This document shows positions 37,642-46,686 of a stretch of DNA of 64,000 bases, one piece after another; the first letter of the stretch is position 1; each line of letters opens with the position of its first letter. A program made the position numbers and the translations under genes. The DNA lies in assembly GCF_024112395.2 (NCBI RefSeq), contig NZ_CP078013.2, forward strand, positions 5,543,501 to 5,607,500. Reading direction: 5' to 3'. A model generated the notes under the pieces. It made no database searches. It was given only the letters and a program-made list of their open reading frames with translations, and had not been told where the DNA came from. This DNA is from Pseudomonas pergaminensis. GTDB taxonomy: Bacteria > Pseudomonadota > Gammaproteobacteria > Pseudomonadales > Pseudomonadaceae.

Positions 37642-37727
37642 GGCTATACCCGTTGGGTTCTTTATAGGTTTGAGCCGATTCTGTGCCGTATCTTTCAAGG
37701 GTTCCAATATAGAATGGGTCTCGAACA

Positions 37728-37742
37728 ATACCCTCAAGGTAT
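37728..37742. promoter_or_regulatory. CatR binding site, ATAC-N7-GTAT
   Basis: ATACCCTCAAGGTAT is a perfect inverted repeat that fits the ATAC-N7-GTAT consensus known for CatM/BenM-type LysR proteins. It is 86 bases before catB and 13 before catR, suiting muconate-dependent activation of catBCA and autoregulation. Confidence 0.65.
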
Positions 37743-37755
37743 GAAAGGAGTCGTC

Positions 37756-38631
37756 ATGGAACTGCGTCACCTGCGCTATTTCCAGGTGCTGGGGGAGACC
37801 CTCAACTTCACCCGTGCTGCCGAACGCCTGCACATCGCCCAGCCGCCGTTGAGCCGGCAGATCCAGCAATTGGAGGATGAACTGGGCGTCATTTTGCTTG
37901 AGCGTGGCCGACCGCTGCGGCTGACCGAGGCCGGGCGGTTTTTTTATGAACACGCCAACGTGCTGCTGGAACAACTGAACAAGGTCTGCGACAACACGCG
38001 ACGCATCGGCCAGGGCGAGAAGACTTGGCTGGGCATCGGCTTTGCACCTTCGACCCTCTACGGCGTGCTGCCGGAACTGATTCGCCGGCTGCGCACCCAT
38101 GAGGCGCTGGAGCTGGAGTTGGGGCTGTCGGAAATGACCACCTTGCAGCAGGTCGAAGCGCTCAAGGCCGGGCGCATCGATGTGGGATTCGGTCGGATTC
38201 GCATCGACGACCCGGCCATTGTCCAGCGCGTGCTGGTGGAAGATCGGTTGGTCGCCGTGCTGCCCGCCGGCCACCCGCTGCTGGACGCGCCCGCCACCCT
38301 CGCCCAACTGGCCGCCGAGCCTTTTGTGCTCTACCCCGGCAACCCACGCCCCAGCTACGCCGACCATGTGATCGCGCTGTTCGATGCCCACGGCCTCAAC
38401 CTCAAGGTGGCGCAGTGGACCAACGAATTGCAAACTGCCATCGGGCTGGTGGGCGCGGGGATGGGCGTAACGTTGGTGCCTGCGTCGGTGCAGGTGCTGC
38501 ACCGTGCAGACATCGGCTACACGCCGATTGTGGAAGCCACGGCGACCTCGCCAATCATTCTGAGCCGACGGGTGAATGACCAGTCGCCGGGGCTGAATCA
38601 TTGCCTGCAACTGGTGGAAGAGCTCATCTGA
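37756..38631 (+). CDS. catR: LysR-family activator of the cat operon
   Basis: A 291-residue regulator starting MELRHLRYFQVLGETLNFTRAAERLHIAQPPLSRQIQQLEDELG, typical of the CatR/BenM group, with an effector domain containing the VGFGRIRIDDPAI and LYPGNPRPSYAD segments. AAAGGAG precedes ATG 37756; ATG 37741 is in frame five codons earlier. Divergent from catBCA; the likely effector is cis,cis-muconate. Confidence 0.93.
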   Translation: MELRHLRYFQVLGETLNFTRAAERLHIAQPPLSRQIQQLEDELGVILLERGRPLRLTEAGRFFYEHANVLLEQLNKVCDNTRRIGQGEKTWLGIGFAPSTLYGVLPELIRRLRTHEALELELGLSEMTTLQQVEALKAGRIDVGFGRIRIDDPAIVQRVLVEDRLVAVLPAGHPLLDAPATLAQLAAEPFVLYPGNPRPSYADHVIALFDAHGLNLKVAQWTNELQTAIGLVGAGMGVTLVPASVQVLHRADIGYTPIVEATATSPIILSRRVNDQSPGLNHCLQLVEELI

Positions 38632-38657
38632 TTTATCCCAAACACTACAAAACCCCT

Positions 38658-38745
38658 GTGGGAGCTGGCTTGCCTGCGATAGCGGTGGGTCAGCTGGCAC
38701 ATCAGCTGACTGACACATCACTATCGCAGGCAAGCCAGCTCCCAT
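38658..38745. repeat. REP pair (GTGGGAGC type)
   Basis: GTGGGAGCTGGCTTGCCTGC with its complement ending GCCAGCTCCCA, in the convergent gap between catR and antR. Confidence 0.85.
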
Positions 38746-38764
38746 ATTTGGATCTTCATTGTAT

Positions 38765-39745
38765 TCAAAGGCTGCGCAGGCGCTTGCGCTGCAGGGTTTG
38801 GCTAGGGGACTCGTCGAACAATTTTCGATACTCCGCCGAGAACCGCCCCAGGTGGGTAAAGCCCCAGCCCAGGGCGATCTCAGAGATGGTACGGGTAGAG
38901 CCGTGTTCAAGGATTTCCTGGCGCACGACGCCCAGCCGGTACTTCCTCAGATAGGCCATGGGCGACAGCGCGAAGTATTTGCGAAAGGCATCGAACAGCT
39001 TGAACCGCGACACCCCCGCAGCGGCTTCCAGGTCTTCCAGGTGCACGGCTTCGCGGGCGTTGTCGTGGATGTACTGGCGCGCACGGATCAGGTAGTGCGG
39101 AAGCTTCACACCGAGGACATCGCGCAGTTCTTCGGAATAGTTATTCGGCTGGGCCAGGATAAGGCCCTTGATCAGCGAGCTTTCCAGGTCGCAGGTAAAG
39201 GCGGCCTGGCCATACAACTCGCTGCCGTGCTCCAGCTCGGCGATGAAGTAGCGCGCCATGCGCCACCACGAGGCCGACGCGCCGTCTACCGCGTCCATCA
39301 CCGATTCAAAGCGCAGCGGCGCTTCGATGGGCCGTTGCAGCAAACCTTCCAGTGACTCACTCATGGCCGCACGCGTGATCACCACCTGCAACTTGCGGCA
39401 GTCGCCAGAGATCGCCAGCACCTGATGCTCATTGGGCGAGATGATCACGCCCTGGTCGCGGTTGGAACTCAAGCGCTCACCGTTCTTGCTCAACTCCTGC
39501 TCGCCCACCAGCGGCAGGCTCAGGCTGTAGCTGCTGAAGTGCTCGGCGTCTTCGATGTCGATGGTTACATCGGTGCCGTACTCGATCACACCCAAGGTGG
39601 TGGCGCGGGACTTGAATACGTTGGCGCTGTGGTGAAAGCGCAGGCGTTCGGGCGTGGCGGTGGCCAGGCGATGGGGCCCGCAGATGCCGGACATCCAGCT
39701 GCGGGCACCTTCCAGGTCGAAGCGTTGAATCGTTTGGCTGCTCAT
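38765..39745 (-). CDS. antR: AraC/XylS-family activator of anthranilate genes
   Basis: A 326-residue regulator: an N-terminal AraC-binding-like domain and a C-terminal double helix-turn-helix (HLEDLEAAAGVSRFKLFDAFRKYFALSPMAYLRKYRL, TISEIALGWGFTHLGRFSAEYRKLFDESPS). Divergence from antABC supports AntR, which activates that operon with anthranilate. ATG 39745 is chosen; 32 codons of open frame upstream lie in the promoter region. Confidence 0.9.
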   Translation of the reverse strand: MSSQTIQRFDLEGARSWMSGICGPHRLATATPERLRFHHSANVFKSRATTLGVIEYGTDVTIDIEDAEHFSSYSLSLPLVGEQELSKNGERLSSNRDQGVIISPNEHQVLAISGDCRKLQVVITRAAMSESLEGLLQRPIEAPLRFESVMDAVDGASASWWRMARYFIAELEHGSELYGQAAFTCDLESSLIKGLILAQPNNYSEELRDVLGVKLPHYLIRARQYIHDNAREAVHLEDLEAAAGVSRFKLFDAFRKYFALSPMAYLRKYRLGVVRQEILEHGSTRTISEIALGWGFTHLGRFSAEYRKLFDESPSQTLQRKRLRSL

Positions 39746-39844
39746 CAGGGTGCACCCACGGCGGTTAGGCTTTTGCGCGCTCTGGCGGCGCGTCGTTATG
39801 GTTCGAAAGCAAGTAATGCGCCACGCCAGCGCAATGGCCACTGG

Positions 39845-39873
39845 GTGGATAGCAACGGTCGACTATGTGGATA
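39845..39873. promoter_or_regulatory. Candidate AntR direct repeats in the antR-antA gap
   Basis: GTGGATA occurs at 39845-39851 and again at 39867-39873, a 22-base spacing, roughly two helical turns, as for operators of XylS-type activators. The whole 310-base gap (39746-40055) holds no gene and must carry both promoters. Confidence 0.35.
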
Positions 39874-40055
39874 AGTCGCAGGCTTTTGCACCACCTGCCC
39901 CGCCAGACAGTAGCGCATCCCGTCACCGCTGCGCACCGGGTTGGGTATTTGCTGCCCAATTTTCCGGCGCAGGTTCCCCCACTAAGCGGATAGCCCGCAC
40001 CCTGCCCCGCTGCCTCTAATAAACCACCGATTAGCCCTATCAAAAGGTGCCTCCC

Positions 40056-41447
40056 ATGAGTGGTGCAAGAAGCGTCGAGCAGTGGAAAACATTTATCGAA
40101 GGTTGTCTGGATTTTCGCCCGGCGGACGAGGTGTTCCGTATCGCCCGCGACATGTTCACCGAGCCGGAACTGTTTGATCTGGAGATGGAACTGATCTTCG
40201 AAAAGAACTGGATCTACGCCTGCCACGAAAGCGAACTGGCCAACAACCACGACTTCGTGACGATGCGCGCCGGGCGCCAGCCGATGATCATCACCCGCGA
40301 TGGCGAAGGTCGGCTCAATGCACTGATCAATGCTTGCCAACATCGCGGCACCACGCTTACCCGTGTCGGCAAGGGCAACCAATCCACCTTCACCTGCCCG
40401 TTCCACGCCTGGTGCTACAAGAGCGACGGCCGGCTGGTTAAGGTCAAGGCGCCGGGGGAATACCCGGAGGGTTTCGACAAGGCCACACGCGGCCTGAAAA
40501 AGGCGCGTATCGAGAGCTACAAGGGCTTCGTGTTTATCAGCCTGGACGTGAAGGGCACCGACAGCCTGGAGGACTTCCTCGGCGACGCCAAAGTGTTCTT
40601 CGACATGATGGTTGCGCAGTCTGCCACCGGCGAGCTGGAAGTGCTGCCGGGCAAGTCTGCCTACACCTACGACGGCAACTGGAAGCTGCAGAACGAAAAC
40701 GGCCTGGACGGTTATCACGTCAGCACCGTGCACTATAACTACGTGGCCACGGTGCAGCATCGCCAACAGGTGAACACCGAGAACGGCACCGGCGCAGGCA
40801 GCACCCTAGACTACAGCAAGCTCGGTGCCGGCGATGCGAACACCGATGACGGCTGGTTCGCCTTCAACAACGGCCACAGCCTGTTGTTCAGCGACATGCC
40901 CAACCCCAGCGTGCGCTCCGGCTACGCCACCATCATGCCGCGCCTGGTAGAAGAACACGGCCAGCAAAAGGCAGAGTGGATGATGCACCGCCTGCGCAAT
41001 TTGAATATCTACCCGAGCCTGTTCTTTCTCGACCAGATCAGCTCGCAACTGCGCATCATCCGCCCGGTGGCGTGGGACAAGACCGAGATCATCAGCCAGT
41101 GCCTGGGGGTGAAGAACGAGTCCGACGCCGACCGTGAAAACCGCATTCGCCAGTTTGAGGATTTCTTCAACGTATCGGGCATGGGCACGCCGGATGACCT
41201 GGTGGAATTCCGCGAAGCCCAGCGCGGCTTCCAGGGCCGGCTTGAGCGCTGGAGCGATATCTCACGCGGCAGCCATCGCTGGGAAACCGGGCCCACGCCG
41301 AACAGCGAAGCCATCGGCATCCAACCGGCCATGACCGGCACCGAATTCACCCATGAAGGCCTTTACGTGAACCAGCACCGCAACTGGCAGCAATTCCTGC
41401 TCAAGGGCTTGGACAACCAAGCGCTGACACTGCGGGAGGTGAAGTGA
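40056..41447 (+). CDS. antA: Anthranilate 1,2-dioxygenase, large subunit
   Basis: A 463-residue Rieske oxygenase alpha subunit. The [2Fe-2S] motif is split as CQHRG near residue 92 and CPFHAWCY near 112; the mononuclear iron site follows in the NENGLDGYHVSTVHYNYV segment. It is nearly identical to P. aeruginosa AntA as I remember it. With AntB and AntC it converts anthranilate to catechol, ammonia and CO2. Start ATG 40056 with AAGGTG before it. Confidence 0.97.
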   Translation: MSGARSVEQWKTFIEGCLDFRPADEVFRIARDMFTEPELFDLEMELIFEKNWIYACHESELANNHDFVTMRAGRQPMIITRDGEGRLNALINACQHRGTTLTRVGKGNQSTFTCPFHAWCYKSDGRLVKVKAPGEYPEGFDKATRGLKKARIESYKGFVFISLDVKGTDSLEDFLGDAKVFFDMMVAQSATGELEVLPGKSAYTYDGNWKLQNENGLDGYHVSTVHYNYVATVQHRQQVNTENGTGAGSTLDYSKLGAGDANTDDGWFAFNNGHSLLFSDMPNPSVRSGYATIMPRLVEEHGQQKAEWMMHRLRNLNIYPSLFFLDQISSQLRIIRPVAWDKTEIISQCLGVKNESDADRENRIRQFEDFFNVSGMGTPDDLVEFREAQRGFQGRLERWSDISRGSHRWETGPTPNSEAIGIQPAMTGTEFTHEGLYVNQHRNWQQFLLKGLDNQALTLREVK

Positions 41448-41938
41448 TGAATGCGCAACTGCAGTACCAGATCGAGCAGTTCTTCTACCGTAAATCCGAG
41501 CTGTGCGACGCCCAGGATTGGGACGCCTATGTGCAATTGTTCGACCCGCAGAGTGAGTTCCACCTACCGCAGTGGGACTCGGAGCACGTCTACACCCGCG
41601 ACCCCAAGCGCGAGATGTCGCTGATCTATTACGCCAACCGCTCGGGCCTGGAGGACCGCGTGTTCCGCCTGCGCACCGGCAAGGCGGCGTCAGCCACGCC
41701 GATGCCGCGCACCTTGCACCTGATCAATAACGTGCGCATTGCGGAGCAACCGGATGGCACGCTGGAGGTGAAATTGAACTGGCACACGTTGTTCTATCGC
41801 TTGGCTACGTCGGAGCAGTTCTACGGACAGGCTACCTACAGCCTCAAGCCCCATGGCGACAGTTGGTTGATCACCCGCAAACACGCGTTGCTGCTCAACG
41901 ACACCATCAACTCGGTGCTGGATTTCTATCACCTCTAA
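41447..41938 (+). CDS. antB: Anthranilate 1,2-dioxygenase, small subunit
   Basis: A 163-residue beta subunit of the ring-hydroxylating dioxygenase family (QIEQFFYRKSELCDAQDWDAYVQLFDPQSEFHLP, ending LLNDTINSVLDFYHL). It has no cofactor and stabilises the alpha subunit. The antA stop and antB start overlap by one base (TGATG), and GGGAGG lies in the antA end, so translation is coupled. Confidence 0.95.
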   Translation: MNAQLQYQIEQFFYRKSELCDAQDWDAYVQLFDPQSEFHLPQWDSEHVYTRDPKREMSLIYYANRSGLEDRVFRLRTGKAASATPMPRTLHLINNVRIAEQPDGTLEVKLNWHTLFYRLATSEQFYGQATYSLKPHGDSWLITRKHALLLNDTINSVLDFYHL

Positions 41939-41945
41939 AGCGCCC

Positions 41946-42126
41946 TTGTTGTGGTGGTGAGCGTGCTTTTTTGTGGTGAGCGGGTTTGCCCCGCGCTGGG
42001 GCGCGCAGCGGCCCCTGGTCCAAACACTGCGGTTTGGCGGGAAAAATGCGGCGACTTTCATGGGGCTGCTTCGCAGCCCAGCGCGGGGCAAGCCCGCTCA
42101 CCACAAAAAGCACGCTCACCACAACA
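41946..42126. repeat. Large REPIN palindrome between antB and antC
   Basis: Arms of over 50 bases run from TTGTGGTGGTGAGCGTGC inward through GGTGAGCGGG and GCCCCGCGCTGGG, with the complement ending CACGCTCACCACAACA. Same class as the element at 11828. It fills nearly all of the 225-base antB-antC gap and must be transcribed if antABC is one operon. Confidence 0.85.
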
Positions 42127-42163
42127 GGCCGTGCGTACGTCATAAATAGGCAGAGAACAATAC

Positions 42164-43171
42164 ATGAATCACAAAGTGGCCTTCAGTTTTGCCGACGGCA
42201 AGACCCTGTTTTTCCCAGTGGGCGCGAATGAAATCTTGCTGGATGCGGCGCTGCGCAACGGCATCAAGATCCCCCTGGATTGCCGCGAAGGCGTGTGCGG
42301 CACCTGCCAGGGCCGTTGCGAGTCCGGCGACTACAGCCAGGACTATGTGGATGAGGAAGCCCTCTCCAGCCTCGACCTGCAACAGCGCAAGATGCTCAGT
42401 TGCCAGACACGAGTGAAGTCCGACGCGACGTTCTATTTCGACTTCGATTCGAGCCTGTGCAACGCGCCGGGCCCGGTGCAGGTGCGTGGCACAGTGAGCG
42501 CGGTGCAGCACGTGTCGACCAGTACCGCGATCCTGCAGGTGCAGTTGGATCAGGCGCTGGACTTCCTGCCGGGCCAATATGCCCGCCTGTCGGTGCCTGG
42601 CACGGACAGTTGGCGGTCATATTCTTTCGCCAACCTGCCGGGTAATCACCTGCAATTTTTGGTGCGCCTGTTGCCCGATGGGGTGATGAGCAACTACCTG
42701 CGCGAGCGTTGCCAGGTGGGCGATGAACTGGTGATGGAAGCGCCACTCGGCGCCTTCTACCTGCGCCATGTGACCAAGCCCTTGGTGTTGGTGGCGGGCG
42801 GCACCGGCTTATCGGCGTTGCTGGGCATGCTCGATGAACTGGCCGCCAACGGCTGCGACCAACCCGTGCACCTCTACTACGGCGTGCGCGGGGCCGAGGA
42901 CTTGTGCGAAGCGGCGCGCATCCAGGCGTATGCCGCGAAAATCCCGGGCTTTCGCTACACCGAAGTCCTCAGCGCACCCGCGCAGGATTGGCCCGGCAAG
43001 CGCGGTTACCTCACCGAGCATTTTGACCTGGCCGAATTGCGGGACAGATCGGCGGATATGTACTTATGCGGCCCCCCTCCAATGGTCGAATCCATCCAGC
43101 AATGGCTGGCGGATCAGGCACTTGATGGCGTTCAGCTGTATTACGAAAAGTTTACGCAGAGTAATATCTGA
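42164..43171 (+). CDS. antC: Anthranilate dioxygenase reductase component
   Basis: A 335-residue electron-transfer subunit. The N-terminal plant-type [2Fe-2S] domain has CREGVCGTCQGRC (residues about 41-53) and a fourth Cys in LSCQT near 85. An FAD domain follows (RSYSFAN) and then an NADH domain (LVLVAGGTGLSALLGML). It passes electrons from NADH to AntAB. Confidence 0.96.
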   Translation: MNHKVAFSFADGKTLFFPVGANEILLDAALRNGIKIPLDCREGVCGTCQGRCESGDYSQDYVDEEALSSLDLQQRKMLSCQTRVKSDATFYFDFDSSLCNAPGPVQVRGTVSAVQHVSTSTAILQVQLDQALDFLPGQYARLSVPGTDSWRSYSFANLPGNHLQFLVRLLPDGVMSNYLRERCQVGDELVMEAPLGAFYLRHVTKPLVLVAGGTGLSALLGMLDELAANGCDQPVHLYYGVRGAEDLCEAARIQAYAAKIPGFRYTEVLSAPAQDWPGKRGYLTEHFDLAELRDRSADMYLCGPPPMVESIQQWLADQALDGVQLYYEKFTQSNI

Positions 43172-43243
43172 CCCCTCAGCACTTCTGAGGGGCTGATGCG
43201 GCGTGCACTCAACCCTGAGAAAAACAAGTAGAAGGGAATGTTA

Positions 43244-44647
43244 ATGGCGGATGACATGGTTAACCCGGTAGGCCTCAAGCGTGGCCTGAAGAACCGGCAC
43301 ATTCAGCTGATCGCCTTGGGAGGGGCGATTGGCACGGGGTTGTTCCTCGGCTCGGCCGGGGTGCTCAAGTCGGCGGGGCCGTCGATGATCCTGGGCTACG
43401 CGATTGCGGGTTTCATCGCGTTCCTGATCATGCGCCAGCTCGGCGAGATGATCGTCGAAGAGCCGGTGGCCGGCTCCTTCAGCCACTTCGCGCACAAATA
43501 CTGGGGCGGCTACGCAGGCTTCCTGGCGGGCTGGAACTACTGGGTGCTGTACGTGCTGGTGGGCATGGCCGAACTGACGGCGGTGGGTAAGTACATCCAG
43601 TTCTGGTGGCCGGAGATCCCGACCTGGGTCAGTGCACTGGTGTTTTTTGTCGCGGTGAACCTGATCAACACCCTGAACGTGAAGTTCTTCGGCGAGGCCG
43701 AGTTCTGGTTCGCGATCATCAAGGTGGTGGCGATTGTCGGCATGATCGTGCTCGGTTGCTACCTGCTGTTCAGCGGCACCGGCGGCCCGCAAGCCTCGAT
43801 CAGCAACCTGTGGAGCCACGGCGGGTTCTTCCCCAATGGCGGCATGGGGCTGTTGATGTCCATGGCGTTCATCATGTTCTCGTTCGGTGGCTTGGAGCTG
43901 GTGGGCATTACCGCCGCCGAAGCCAGCGAGCCGCGCAAGGTCATCCCGAAAGCGATCAACCAGGTGGTGTACCGGATCCTGATTTTCTACGTCGGCGCCC
44001 TCACCGTGCTGCTGTCGCTGTACCCATGGGACCAACTGCTGCAAACCCTCGGCGCGTCGGGCGATGGCTACAGCGGCAGCCCGTTTGTGCAGATCTTCTC
44101 GCTGATCGGTAACGACACGGCTGCGCACATCCTCAACTTCGTGGTGCTGACCGCCGCGTTGTCGGTGTACAACAGCGGCGTGTACTGCAACAGCCGCATG
44201 CTGTTCGGCCTGGCCGAGCAAGGCGATGCGCCCAAGTCGCTGATGAAACTGAACAAGCAAGGCGTGCCGATCCGCGCCCTGGCGATTTCGGCCTTGGTGA
44301 CAATGCTGTGCGTGGTGGTCAACTACGTGGCGCCGCAGAGTGCCCTGGAGTTGCTGTTTGCGCTGGTGGTTGCCTCGTTGATGATCAACTGGGCGCTGAT
44401 CAGTATCACCCACATCAAGTTCCGCAAGGCCATGGGCGAGCAAGGCGTGACGCCGTCGTTCAAGACCTTCTGGTTCCCGTTCAGCAACTACCTGTGCCTG
44501 GCGTTCATGCTGATGATCATCAGCGTAATGCTGGCGATCCCGGGTATTCGCGAGTCGGTGTATGCGATGCCGGTGTGGGTGGGGGTTATCTATGTGGCCT
44601 ATCGGTTGCGGGTTCGCAAAAGCAACGCGGTAGTGAACGCACAGTGA
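43244..44647 (+). CDS. AAT-family amino acid permease, ant-linked
   Basis: A 467-residue APC carrier with about 12 membrane segments and the consensus LIALGGAIGTGLFLGSAGVLKSAGPSMILGYAI. AAGGGA six bases before ATG 43244 favours it over ATG 43238. It resembles the GABA/proline-type permeases (GabP/ProY). Located 72 bases after antC on the same strand, it may import tryptophan or an aromatic amino acid feeding this pathway, but sequence does not tell. Confidence 0.88.
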   Translation: MADDMVNPVGLKRGLKNRHIQLIALGGAIGTGLFLGSAGVLKSAGPSMILGYAIAGFIAFLIMRQLGEMIVEEPVAGSFSHFAHKYWGGYAGFLAGWNYWVLYVLVGMAELTAVGKYIQFWWPEIPTWVSALVFFVAVNLINTLNVKFFGEAEFWFAIIKVVAIVGMIVLGCYLLFSGTGGPQASISNLWSHGGFFPNGGMGLLMSMAFIMFSFGGLELVGITAAEASEPRKVIPKAINQVVYRILIFYVGALTVLLSLYPWDQLLQTLGASGDGYSGSPFVQIFSLIGNDTAAHILNFVVLTAALSVYNSGVYCNSRMLFGLAEQGDAPKSLMKLNKQGVPIRALAISALVTMLCVVVNYVAPQSALELLFALVVASLMINWALISITHIKFRKAMGEQGVTPSFKTFWFPFSNYLCLAFMLMIISVMLAIPGIRESVYAMPVWVGVIYVAYRLRVRKSNAVVNAQ

Positions 44648-44650
44648 TTC

Positions 44651-44756
44651 CTGTGGGGGCCGGGCTTGTGTGGGAGCCGGGCTTGCCCGCGATGCAGACG
44701 ACTCGGTTTACAGTGAGACCCAGGTGATGCCATCGCAGGCAAGCCAGCTCCCACAG
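44651..44756. repeat. REP pair with duplicated left arm
   Basis: TGTGGGGGCCGGGCTTG is followed at once by TGTGGGAGCCGGGCTTGCCC, then a spacer and the complementary arm ending GCCAGCTCCCACAG. The doubled left arm suggests a partial duplication or insertion of one REP into another. Confidence 0.8.
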
Positions 44757-44776
44757 TTTTGAATGCATCCAAAATG

Positions 44777-44804
44777 AAAAAGCCCCGGTAATCCGGGGCT
44801 TTTT
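44777..44804. terminator. Bidirectional terminator between permease and kynA
   Basis: AAAAGCCCCGG-taat-CCGGGGCTTTTT, an 11-bp stem with A and T tracts at both ends, two bases from the kynA stop. Confidence 0.9.
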
Positions 44805-44806
44805 GT

Positions 44807-45664
44807 TTAGAGCGTGGAACGTACTCGCCAGAGCTCTGGGAACAGCACGGTGTCGAGCATCTTGCGCAAATACCCCACGCCTTCCGTGCCGCCCGTACCG
44901 GGCTGGAAGCCGATGATCCGCTCTACCGTCGTCACATGGCGGAAGCGCCATTGGCGGAACGAGTCTTCCAGGTCGATAAACTTCTCGGCCAACTGATACA
45001 GGTCCCAGTAGCGGTTCGGCTCGCGGTATACCTCACGCCATGCCGCCTCCACGGACTCATCGTGAACCGTCGCCGCCGTCGGGTCGCGCTCGGCACGTTT
45101 CGGGTCAATCGCCAGGCCGGCCTTGATCATCAGGTTGATCGCTTCGTCGTACAGCGACGGCGTGGCAATCGCCACTTTCAGCTCGTTCAACAGCTCCGGC
45201 CGATGGGCGTGAGGCCGCAACAGCGCCGCGCTTTTATTGCCGAGAATAAATTCGATCTCGCGATACTGGAACGACTGGAACCCCGACGACTGCCCCAGGA
45301 ACGGGCGGATCGCTTTGTATTCCGACGGCGTCATTGTCGCCAGCACGGCCCAGGCGTGCACCAGCTGATCGAAGATCCGCGACACCCGCGCCAGCATCTT
45401 GAACGCTGGTGGCAGCTCGCCCAGGCGCACGTGTTCACGGGCGGCCTTGAGTTCGTGAAGCATCAGTTTCATCCACAACTCGGAGGTCTGATGCTGGATG
45501 ATGAACAGCATTTCGTTGTGGTCCGGCGACAGCGGGTGCTGGGCGCTGAGGACTTTGCCCAGGTCCAGGTAATCGCCATAGCTCATGGACTCGGAAAAAT
45601 TCAGCTCGGCGTTATGCCATTCTTCCGGGGGTTGGTAATCGGCAGAGAAGGGACATTGGCTCAT
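44807..45664 (-). CDS. kynA: Tryptophan 2,3-dioxygenase
   Basis: A 285-residue heme dioxygenase. Substrate-pocket and heme-region marks are [58 protein letters not shown] and [29 protein letters not shown]. It opens the indole ring of tryptophan to N-formylkynurenine. Its start overlaps the kynB stop by four bases, so kynB-kynA are coupled. Confidence 0.97.
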   Translation of the reverse strand: MSQCPFSADYQPPEEWHNAELNFSESMSYGDYLDLGKVLSAQHPLSPDHNEMLFIIQHQTSELWMKLMLHELKAAREHVRLGELPPAFKMLARVSRIFDQLVHAWAVLATMTPSEYKAIRPFLGQSSGFQSFQYREIEFILGNKSAALLRPHAHRPELLNELKVAIATPSLYDEAINLMIKAGLAIDPKRAERDPTAATVHDESVEAAWREVYREPNRYWDLYQLAEKFIDLEDSFRQWRFRHVTTVERIIGFQPGTGGTEGVGYLRKMLDTVLFPELWRVRSTL

Positions 45665-46311
45665 CGCGTGGGCTCCTTGAGCGGACGGAGAATGGCGCGG
45701 ACCGGGCTCGCGTCCAGGTTGGCAAAACGCAGCGGCAGAGCAATCAGTTCATAGTCGCCTTCCGGTACGTCATCGAGCACGATGCCTTCGAGAATCGCCA
45801 TGCCGTGGCGCGCCACGGCGTTGTGGGCATCCATGGTCTTGGACTGTTGCGGATCCAGCGAGGGCGTATCGATCCCGATCAAACGCACGCCCAGGCTGGC
45901 CAGCAGCGCGATGGTTTGCGGGGCGATGGCGGTGAAATTCGAATCCCATTCAGTCAGCGGCGCTTGTGGATAAGTGCGCAGCAACACACGCTCGGGCAGG
46001 TTATCCACACGGCCTTGCAACTGATGCGGCTGCACCAGCGCGCCGCTGTCCAGGCAATGCAACACCCGGCACGGGCCCATGTACACGTCCAGCGACACCT
46101 CGCCGATGGGTGCGCCGTCTGCGCTGTAATGCAGCGGTGCATCCACATGGGCGCCAGTGTGCGGCGACAAGGTGATACGCCCGACATTCACCGGACACTC
46201 CGGGCCAAACTGCCACACGCGCTCTTCCTGGAACGGCGTATCCCCCGGCCAGGTCGGGGTCGCCGTACTCAAGGGCGGGCTGATATCCCACCACGTTTTT
46301 ATTGGGTTCAT
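45661..46311 (-). CDS. kynB: Kynurenine formamidase
   Basis: A 216-residue cyclase-family metal hydrolase starting [27 protein letters not shown]. The metal-binding run [14 protein letters not shown] fits the H-x-G-x-H-x-D-x-x-x-H family motif. It releases formate from N-formylkynurenine. The open frame extends 92 codons upstream through a REP element and is non-coding. First gene of kynBA. Confidence 0.95.
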   Translation of the reverse strand: MNPIKTWWDISPPLSTATPTWPGDTPFQEERVWQFGPECPVNVGRITLSPHTGAHVDAPLHYSADGAPIGEVSLDVYMGPCRVLHCLDSGALVQPHQLQGRVDNLPERVLLRTYPQAPLTEWDSNFTAIAPQTIALLASLGVRLIGIDTPSLDPQQSKTMDAHNAVARHGMAILEGIVLDDVPEGDYELIALPLRFANLDASPVRAILRPLKEPTR

Positions 46312-46360
46312 TTGAAGGCTCTCGGCGGTTACTGGGGTGAATGATACGAGGGCCGGCTGC

Positions 46361-46372
46361 GAATTTTCTTGC
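46361..46372. promoter_or_regulatory. Candidate KynR site upstream of kynB
   Basis: GAATTTTCTTGC, matching the kynU site at 11 of 12 bases; GCGAATT occurs twice here (46359 and 46371). The 375-base gap 46312-46686 otherwise holds a REP pair and no gene. Confidence 0.4.
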
Positions 46373-46464
46373 GAATTCTGGCGTGAGACGGGAAATCTTT
46401 CGCACTTACTGCGAAGAAAGGACGATAAATCGCACGAATATATCGTCCGGATGCGCCACCGTGC

Positions 46465-46563
46465 CCTGTGGGAGCCGGGCTTGCCCGCGATGACGGTGAC
46501 ACTGCTTGCATCTTCATAGCCTGACACTCCGCTATCGCGGGCAAGCCCGGCTCCCACAAGGGT
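46465..46563. repeat. REP pair (GTGGGAGC type)
   Basis: CCCTGTGGGAGCCGGGCTTG and its near-perfect complement ending GCTCCCACAAGGG, upstream of kynB and of the cupin gene. Confidence 0.85.
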
Positions 46564-46686
46564 TCGCGGTAATTTCCGGATCATCACACCGCTGCGCTTC
46601 TGGGCATCCCGATGTCGAGTTCAGACCACTGACGCAACGCCCTAGGCCTTAGGGTGGATCTTTCCATTCCCTGCCCTGGAGACATC

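Noticed and set aside
37642..38910. A long upstream extension of catB on the minus strand
   Set aside because: It is antisense to catR and has no family resemblance.
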